This document shows positions 9,201 to 18,200 of a DNA stretch of 64,000 nucleotides, one piece after another. The stretch covers positions 865,037 through 929,036 of the forward strand of contig CAJNDS010000369.1 in NCBI GenBank assembly GCA_905221605.1. Reading direction: 5' to 3'. The notes beneath the pieces were generated by a model, which saw only the letters and a program-made list of their open reading frames with translations, ran no database searches and was not told the DNA's origin. The DNA is from Symbiodinium natans. Lineage: Eukaryota; Sar; Dinophyceae; Suessiales; Symbiodiniaceae. Position 1 is the stretch's first letter. Every line of letters starts with the position of its first letter. A program made the translations under genes and the position numbers.

Positions 9201-12200
9201 GTGGGGAGTCTCTGCCCCAGTTCTTTACGATCTTCTGTTTAGTTAAATTGCGGTTTGGGGTTTGGGGTTTAGGGTTTAGGGTTTAGGGTCCTAAACCCTA
9301 AACCCTAGACCCTTCAGGGTAGCCCCTCCTTCCAAACAGAGGCTTAGGATTTCCGTAGTGCGCAGATGATTCTGCCGCGAAGCTGATCCTCTCCCGGAGT
9401 TGCTGTGGCATAGTATACTACGCTGCACTAGCTCATATTCATAGTAGGCAAAGCTGCTGTACACAATGCTATACTCTGCTTCAATGCTAAACCCATACCA
9501 TACTGAATCCATACTCTCTATACCATATTCGCCTCAGTTTATTTCTCATAGACATATTCCCCCTCATCTTATCTTTGCTCTAGACCATGCGGATGCTAGA
9601 CTTTATTCCTCAGGATCGGGCTCTGCTGTCTTACGTTGCTGCTCTGGCGTCCGCGGCAGGCCGTCTTTCTGGATCAGATCTGCACTTCGATTATGTTAAG
9701 AAAGAGTTTCGGGTTTGGTTTTTAGGCTTGCCAGCGCCAAGACAAACTTTTGGGGTTTGGGGTTTCTCGGTAAGCCTCCTCCTGCTGTTGTGTGTCTGAT
9801 CTGAAGCAAACGGCCAAACTGCACGATCGGTACTTTCCAGGGTATCCGGTTTCGTCCCTTCCCCCAAGAGAGCGCAATTTAGACCCGACCCTCTCTCTCT
9901 TCATGGATCCGAAGTATGATGCTTAGGGTTTAGGGTTTAGGGTTTAGGGGGTTTAGGGCTTAGGGTTTATTTAGGGTTTAGGGTTTATAGGGTTTCAAGG
10001 TTTAGGGTTCATGGATCCGAAAGAGGACCCAAAAGATGATGCAAGCAACTGCTGAGGTATCCACCAGCATGATGGCACCCTGAAGATGGAGGGCATCCTG
10101 AACATCGGGGCGATCATGAAGAAGCCCGACTTTTGCTAAGCGCAGTGTGGCTTCACCCTAAACCCTAGACCCTAGACCCTAAACCCTATACCCTTTACCC
10201 TATGCCCTACCACTAGTACCTCGGTATCCGGAAGCGAGTCTGGGGCGCAGGTATTGAAGAAGCCGGTCTTTATTCTGAAGCCCTTGCAAAGAACCCCCCT
10301 CAGCCACCGAGAGGGCATGGGTTTAGGGTTTAGGGCTTAGGGCTTAGGGCTTAGGGCTTAGGGCTGAGGGCTTAGGGTTTAGGGTTTAGGGTTTAGGGTT
10401 TTAGGGTTTTAGGGTATCTTCTTCAATGCAGCTCCACCAGCCTTTGACCTTAACTCCCCAAACCGAGTTCTGCCCTAAGCCTTAAACCCTAAACCCTAAA
10501 TCCCAAACCCTTTCTGCCCTAAACACGAATCCCTAAACCCTAAAACCCTAAAACCCTAAAACCCTAAAACCCTAAAACCCTAAAACCCTAAAACCCTAAA
10601 ACCCTTAACCCGAAACCCCACTAAAACCCTGAACCCTAAGGGGCAGGAGCCCGTTCTACACTGCACCCTACAACCCTAAAACCCGAAACCCTGAGCCCTC
10701 AAACCTAAACCCTAAGGGGCAAAAAGTCCTTTCTGCCCCAAACACTAAACCCTAAACCCTAAAACCCCAGACCCTAAACCTCAAAAACCCTAAAGCCCTA
10801 AAACCCTAAACCTTAAGGGGCAAAAAGCCCTTTCTGCCCTGAACACTGGTGACAAAAGCAAAGGAAGTCGCGCTCCCTCCTGGTGCTTTGGGACCAGACC
10901 TACGTGGAGAGGCTCGGTGTAGGGTTTAGGGTTTAGGGTTTAGGGTTTAGGGTTTAGGGTTTAGGGTTTAGGGTTTAGGGTTTAGAGTTAAGGGTTTAGG
11001 ACTCAGGCTCCCGGATGCAAGAGGGTTTAGGCCCAGTTTAGGCGTTAGGGTTTAGGGTTTAGGGTTCAGGGTCTAGGGAGATCCCCCGACTGCGTGGTGT
11101 TGAGAGGAAAGGTGCTTCCTGCTAACCCTAAACCCTAAACCCTAAACCCTAAACCCTAAACCCTAAACCCTAAACCTTTGTTTGGTTTTGGGATCCTTTG
11201 GGATGTTGCAGTCCCTCAATACCCTACACCCTAAACCTTAAACCTTAAGCCCTAAACCCTAAACCCCTAAACCCTAAACCCTAAAGCCCCGCTTATTTCG
11301 GGTCCCTAATCTAGGGAACTGACCGTGGTAGAGCTTCTGGCACGGAACGAAGAGCCTGACACAGAAAGGCCTCGAAACAGCCCCAGAGCCCTTGCATTCG
11401 ACACAGTTTAGGGTTCAAGGTTTAGGGTTTAGGGTTTAGGGTTTAGGGTTTAGGGTTTAGGGTTTAGGGTTTAGGGTTTAGGGTGTTCCCCCGAATACTA
11501 GCAGTCCAGAAGGGATTCTAGTACCCCCTAGTAAGGACTCTTTAAGCGGGGGAGCACCCCAATGGAAACCACTTTCCTCTGCCGACTGTGGGGGGGTTCC
11601 ATGCACCAACTCTACCACCTGAACTGCACAAAGCCTAGACCCTAATCCCTAAACCCTAAACTACAAACATTTGCCCTAATGTTGGAATGTTCCCCCTTTT
11701 GCTGACAGTCCTGAATAGGAATTATAATAAGGGGTACTAGTATCCCGAGAAAGGACTGTTGGTATAAGGGAAAACTTCCCAACCAGTGCCTAAACCACCG
11801 ACCCACACACACATTTTTGAGATGCCCGCCAGGCTTTGGTGCATCTTTGAACTGGCGGCTTTCCTGAAGCCTTGCTGCACGTTCATGCCTTTCAACCCTG
11901 CATGCTACTCAACCCTAATCCCTAAACCCTCAACCCTCACCCTAAACCCTAAACCCTAAACCCTAATCCCTAAACCCTCAACCCTCAACCCTCGCCGCAA
12001 TGCCCCGAGCTCTGCACCCATCCCCAACTCCAAACCTTGACCCCAAACCCGCGCTTAGCTGCTCCGATCCCTGAGACAGCACAGGAGATGATCATAAAGG
12101 ATCTTCGCTATATAGTCTATGATGATACTAATTAGAAGCATGTGTTCTCTTAGTATGTTTAATGTCTTGTTATGGATCCAGCCGCTGAGGAAGGGCCACG

Positions 12201-15200
12201 AAAGTGAGGAGGCTGAGCCATGGCGCAGCTAGCAACTTTTTGGTTTAACTTGTCTGCGGGCAATTTTAGGGTTGCGATCAGTCGCTAGATAATTTGTGTT
12301 ACATATATATATATATAGACATGTGTGTATATGTATATATGTGTATATATAAATATACATATACATATACTTTTTTTCAGCATGGGCCTGGTAGTCCGCA
12401 GTCGTTTCCCTTTGTTCTTGATCTGGCTTTCTCTGCGCCCCTCTTCCCTGTTCCAGGGTTTGTGCCTGCGCTGAGGAGATTGTGGTGAGGCCCACGTTCC
12501 TGGCCCCATGGACGTGCCAGGGGTAGGTTGGAACATATTTTCTGTTTTTGATTATCCCTTAATCCCTAAACCCTAAACCCTAAACCCTTTATAAAGCCAT
12601 AAAACTGTTATTTTTTCTAGGCCCCCAACACCTACCCCCCAGGTGCTACCTCTTTGCAAGTTGGTGCGTGCCTGGACAAGCACGTTTGGCTGATGGAGTG
12701 CTGTCGTCAGGGATGAAGGTTCAGCTGGGATAAGGCTCGTCTTCCTTGAGGACCAAGTGAGCTAACTATAGAAGGGTTGATGGCTCATATACCAATTTAG
12801 CAGTACAGGGTGTATGATCCCAGGCTGTTCATTTGGTCCCCAAGATTTGGTCGACATCCAGTGACTGTCAAGTGTTTGCTGCCACTCTTGCATGTACAAA
12901 GCCGAACCCACATTTCCTCCCAAGGTACCTAAACCCTAAACCCTAAACCCTAAACCCTAAACCCTAGACCCTAGACCCTAAACCCTAAACCCTAAACCCT
13001 AAATCCTAAACCCTAAACCCTAAACCAACCCTAAATCCTACACATGCCGTGTCAAGGTATTCTCATCCTTCGACCTGCTCGTGCCCTACGTGAGCATGAT
13101 CCCCGTCATCATCAAGTTCGTCCTCATCGCGCCCTGGCCGAAGGTATGTCACAAAACCCTAAACCCTAAACCCTAAACCCTAAGCCCTAAGCCCTAAGCC
13201 CTAAGCCCTAAACCCTATAAACCCTAAACCCTAAACCCTAAACCGCAGAGGCCCCTCTCTGGGTTGATTCATCAACCCTTTAGGCTTTTGGGTGTATCGG
13301 GTTTATGGGGTTCATATGGCTTAAAGGGTTTACAGGGTTTATAGGGTTCGTAGGGTTTAGAGGGTTCATGGGGTTCATGGGTTTATAGGGTTTACGGTTT
13401 CACCCTGAACACCCTCAAAACTGGATCGTCGAGAAGGTTCCTGCGAGCTGCTTCTTGACGGGGATGTTCTGCCGCTACTACCGAGCCATCCAGCACATGC
13501 AGGCGTCCGCTGTTGGGGGCCCAAAAGGGTTCAGCGATTTGGGCTTAGGGGCGCAAGGTTGGCTATTGACTTGGGTCTATACAGTATATGTACTTGGAAA
13601 GGAAAGCTAGTATATGGGAACCCCTTTAAGGCCCAAGTATGTACCATATAGGTACGTGATTCCCTAGCAATCGGGTTTTTTGACAGTTGTGGGTTTAGGC
13701 GAGACAGCGACAGTGGCGCATGGTGGCCGGTGGGGAAGATCTCTTCTTTGTTTGGGCTCCTGTGCCTCCTAATTTCTGATACGGGAGAATGGTTCAGAGG
13801 CAGTTTTTCAAGCAATGAAGCTGTGGAGAGGCGAATAACAAAGAGCGGTTCTGCGAGTCAGCGTCTTTCTGGGGGAGCCGAATTTCGATGAGGGTGTCAT
13901 CTTTATTCAATGTCCCTCAAAATTCTAGACCCCCAAACTCCAAATCCTTTCAACCCTAAACCCCAAACGTCGGGAGCCTCCTAGAAGATCCCAAAAACAA
14001 ACTACCCAAATCATCCGCGACTGAACAAAGTCCATCAATCGCCTGATTTTCTAAGACAACGATTGTGACTGGTCTTTCGCTCCCTAAACGACCGGGATTG
14101 CGATTGAGTTTTAGAAAGCTCTGCGATTGATTGTTAAAAGAGCTTTGGTATTCATTTTTGTTGACCCCCCCCCCCGATTCCACGATTGATTTTCGATGAT
14201 CCTTGCCTGGTTTTCAAACTAGATCTTTTGCCCTCTGCGTTCTTTCAGGGTTAAGGATTTCCCACACACGATTTTGTTTTAGAGCTTACGCGCTTTGATT
14301 TGAGTTGCTGTGCATGATAGTTTTTTCGGTGCTAAAATCATTCGGACGTTCTGAAACGCCAAGACGTGGATGACCTGAACCGCGTTCCCGAAACGCTAAC
14401 CCCCGGTCTCGACGCAGCGGGCCTGAAACTGTTCACCACCTCAAGGGGTAATCAATGCAGCAGGGACAGCCTGCTGCATGCAACCTGACAGAAACACCTA
14501 AACCCGAAACCCTAAACCCGAAACCCTAAACCCGAAACCCATAATTATTCATGAAACCCATTTTCATGAAACCTTCAAGGCTCCCACAAGCTTTTTTGCT
14601 CGCACATGCCTGCTGCAAGCGCCATGACCAAACGGATGGGGGGCCCAGGGACTGGACCGTAAAAGGAATGCGCATGTCGACTTTCAAGGTCTGCAGGCGT
14701 CATCTAGCAGTCCTAGACTACAACTTGCATAAAACCACCCCCCCAAAAGACACAACATATTCTTCCTGATAAGGGCAATATAGGGATTATGATTATTGCT
14801 ATATTTTATTAATATTCTTCTTATTCCTATTATTATTATTCGAACTATTATTACGATTGTGTTTTATTCTTTTGGGGTTCTTAAGCAAACAGCAGACAAT
14901 AAGAAGCCCGGGGGGTTCTTGAGCAAGTACCCTAAACCCTAAACCCTAAACCCTAAAACCTCAACCCTCAACCCTGAACCATGAACCCTGAACCCTAATC
15001 CCTAAACCCTAAACCCTAAACCCCACAAACCCTATAAACCCTATAAACCCTATAAACCCCACAAACACTATAAACCCTAAATAAGAAGCCATCAGGATCA
15101 GCTGCGCGGTTTCCGCGCAGAGGCTGGCGGCTTCAGCAAGCCATCTTGGAACCTTGTAAGTTTTTGTTGCGTTAGGTGAGTAAGGTTTAGGGTTTATAGG

Positions 15201-18200
15201 GCTTATAGGGTTTACAGGGGTTTTAGGGTTTATAGGGTTTATAGGGTTTATAGGGTTTATGGGGTTTATAGGGTTTAGAGGGTTTAGAGGGTTTAGAGGG
15301 TTTAGAGGGTTTAGAGGGTTTAGAGGGTTTAGAGGGTTTAGAGGGTTTATGGGGCTTTTGGGGTTTTTAGGGTTTGTAGGGTTTATATGGCTTTTAGAGT
15401 TTCGGGTTTAGGGTTTAGGGTGTAGGGTTTAGGGTTTAGGGTCACCAAGAGCCCAATAAGTCCGGATGCCCAAGTACCTACGGGCTCAGGGAGCTTCATT
15501 CTTAAACCCCAAACCTTTCGCGCCCCAAAGCCGTAAGACCTAAAGCGATTGCCCACCTGGGCCAGAACCCGATAAGCCGCGGCTTTGGCTCGGGGTTCAG
15601 GGCTTGGGGCTTGTGGCTTATAGGGCTGCCCTAAACCCTAAACCCCAAATTCAAGGGGCAGCCTTGATCCTAAACCCTAAACCCTAAACTGCCCTAAACC
15701 CTAAACCCTGTAGGACGCAAAGTGCCTGTGCTGCAGTCTCGGCCATGACGAGAACGAGGCATTGGCAAAGTTCGGGTTTGGGTTTAGGGTTTGAGGTTTA
15801 GGGTTTAGGGTTTAGGGTTTAGGGTTTAGGGTTTGAGGTTTAGGGTTTAGGGTTTAGGGTTTAGGGTTGAGTTTTAAAGTCTTGAGAGTGGTTTCAACCC
15901 CTGGACCCTTAAAAAGCTTAGTAATCTTTGTCATAGTCGGGTAACATTAACTCCAGCATATGGTGTTGCTTTGCTACACCGCATGGCAAAAGTCCAGCCG
16001 GCGAAGGTGCTCGGCAAAGGTACTCACAGCACATTTTGTGGGGCTAGGTTGTTGACTTCTTTGGATGTCGCTGCATGGGTCTGAATCACCTGCGTGCCCT
16101 GGAAGCTGTACTTGTATGGTCTTGTTTAGACAATCTCTTTTCATGACTCGAGATGTACTTTGCGGAAGAGATCTCTCCTTAAGTACAAGTTGTGCTGCCC
16201 TGCATTGCGACTGCAAGGGCTAAGCCGATGGCAACCACCATCTCTGCAACATGCCCTCCACAGGCTACACAGCCCTAACCCCTAAACGCTAGACCAGGAT
16301 GGGCTACTGTACTTCACAGTCCCCTAGAAATTGCTCTTCTAGGGTTGATTTATGATACTTTACAGTCCCCTAAAAAGTTGCTCTTCTAGGGTTGAAAAAC
16401 GAATTTGAAGACCTCATATCCCATCCCTGAACACCTGGACAGGCCCGGCTTTGTGACCGAAGAGTTGTGCTGGACTGTGAAGGTTTAGGGTTTAAGGGTT
16501 TAAGGGTTCAAGGGTTTAAGGGTTTAAGGGTTTCAGGGTTTAAGGGTTTAAGGGTTTAAGGGTTTAAGGGTTTAAGGGTTTAAGGTTTAAGGGTTTAAGG
16601 GTTTAAGGGTTTAAGGTGAAGTGTCGAGGTTACCTTCAGAATCCCGAACGAAATTCTTGACAGGCTGCGCACAAGGTCTAGTGTATTCTTGAGGAAGGGC
16701 TCAACACTTCCTTAATTTCGGTTCTTTCAAGCGGGGTTTATAGGTAAGCACCCCGCTGAGCACCAAGTAGGAGGCGTGAAGAGCAGGGAGAAGGTCATGC
16801 AGTGTCAGGCTCAGATGCAGGTGCTTGCGTTTTAACTGATCATCGCAATAGATGACTAAGGCCATTTTCTCCGAAACTTCAGCCCTTCCACCCCACCCTT
16901 CGAATGCCGTCATTTGACACTGCTTGCACACATCATGTCGCCCCACAAAAAGGATGCTAGCAAACCATTACCACGAGGATGCTCCTCACAGAGGTTGAGC
17001 CTTTTGCGGCCCCCTAAACCCTAAACCCTAAACCCTAAACCCTAAACCCTAAACCCTAAACCCTAAACCCTAAACCCTAAACCCCAAACAGGACTGCATC
17101 AGGACATGGTTCGGCTCGGTGTCTTCCTTTGAAACTTCTGCTCCTTGGTACTTATGGTTATTTCAGGGGGGAACTGGTCTTTCAGACTTGCGAAGCAAGA
17201 GGGCCAGCATCCCTCCAACTGGTGCATGCGTCATTTTCGCGCCCCCTACGACTCCAGTCCCAAGCTGGGTTGAGGTCGTGAAGGTATTTGCGGTGTTTCC
17301 CTTCTCCTTATGCAGCGCAAGTAGGGCGAGTACCACTGTCGACCTGGCATATACGAATACAACAGCAGCCCCCCTCTGAACTTCGAATGTCTAGGTTGTC
17401 TTTACAAACGCTATCTTACAAGAAGCCCCCCGATCCGGCTTGCTTCTATAGGATACCTAAGGGCCCAGGCTCGTAACGTAGAGGCCCCACCTACTCAAAC
17501 TCAGTGGCGTTTGAATCCAGAGGTGCAGAGCATCGTGTCTGTCGCTCTTTCCCGTCGTCTTGGGATGCTTCCCTTCACGCGCCTGGCGATGCATCGCGAG
17601 GGAGGAGTCCCGAAACCTTTGAAACCCCAAGCACAATTAAGATCCTATTGTGACTTGGCCCTGGCGTGTTTGCCCTAGACCGTATAAAGCATCTATGCTT
17701 GCAAAGGCCGAATATGCAACATGTGCCTTTTCGAGCGATTCGGGTTTTGGCATTGCCGTTCACTTCCATCCCACCCCCCCAATCCATAATCCCCAATCCC
17801 TATTCCCTTCCCAAATTCAATGTATATCCCTAAACCCTAAACCCTTAACCCTTAACCCTTAACCCTAAACCGAAGCTTGTCACGTTTGAGGTACAGGTGG
17901 CTACTTCTCGCCGAGGCTCCATGCATTTGGGGTCACCTGGGCCGATCAAAGAAGATCCCTAGAGCGAAAGGCTTTGGGTTCTACCTTACAAAACCTACTT
18001 TGTACAAAACCCCTTTATAGGATTTCTTGCGCAGCCTACTTTTTTGGTAGGCTTTGGGTTCTTAACGTCGTTCTTCACATCATCGACTGGTGCATACGGA
18101 GTAGGCGGTTCAGGTTTTGACTTGCTTGAGGGTTCAGGGTTAAGGGTTGGAAAGGGAAGATCTCGCGTTCAAAGCAAGGGTTGAAGGGATTGGGGTTTCT

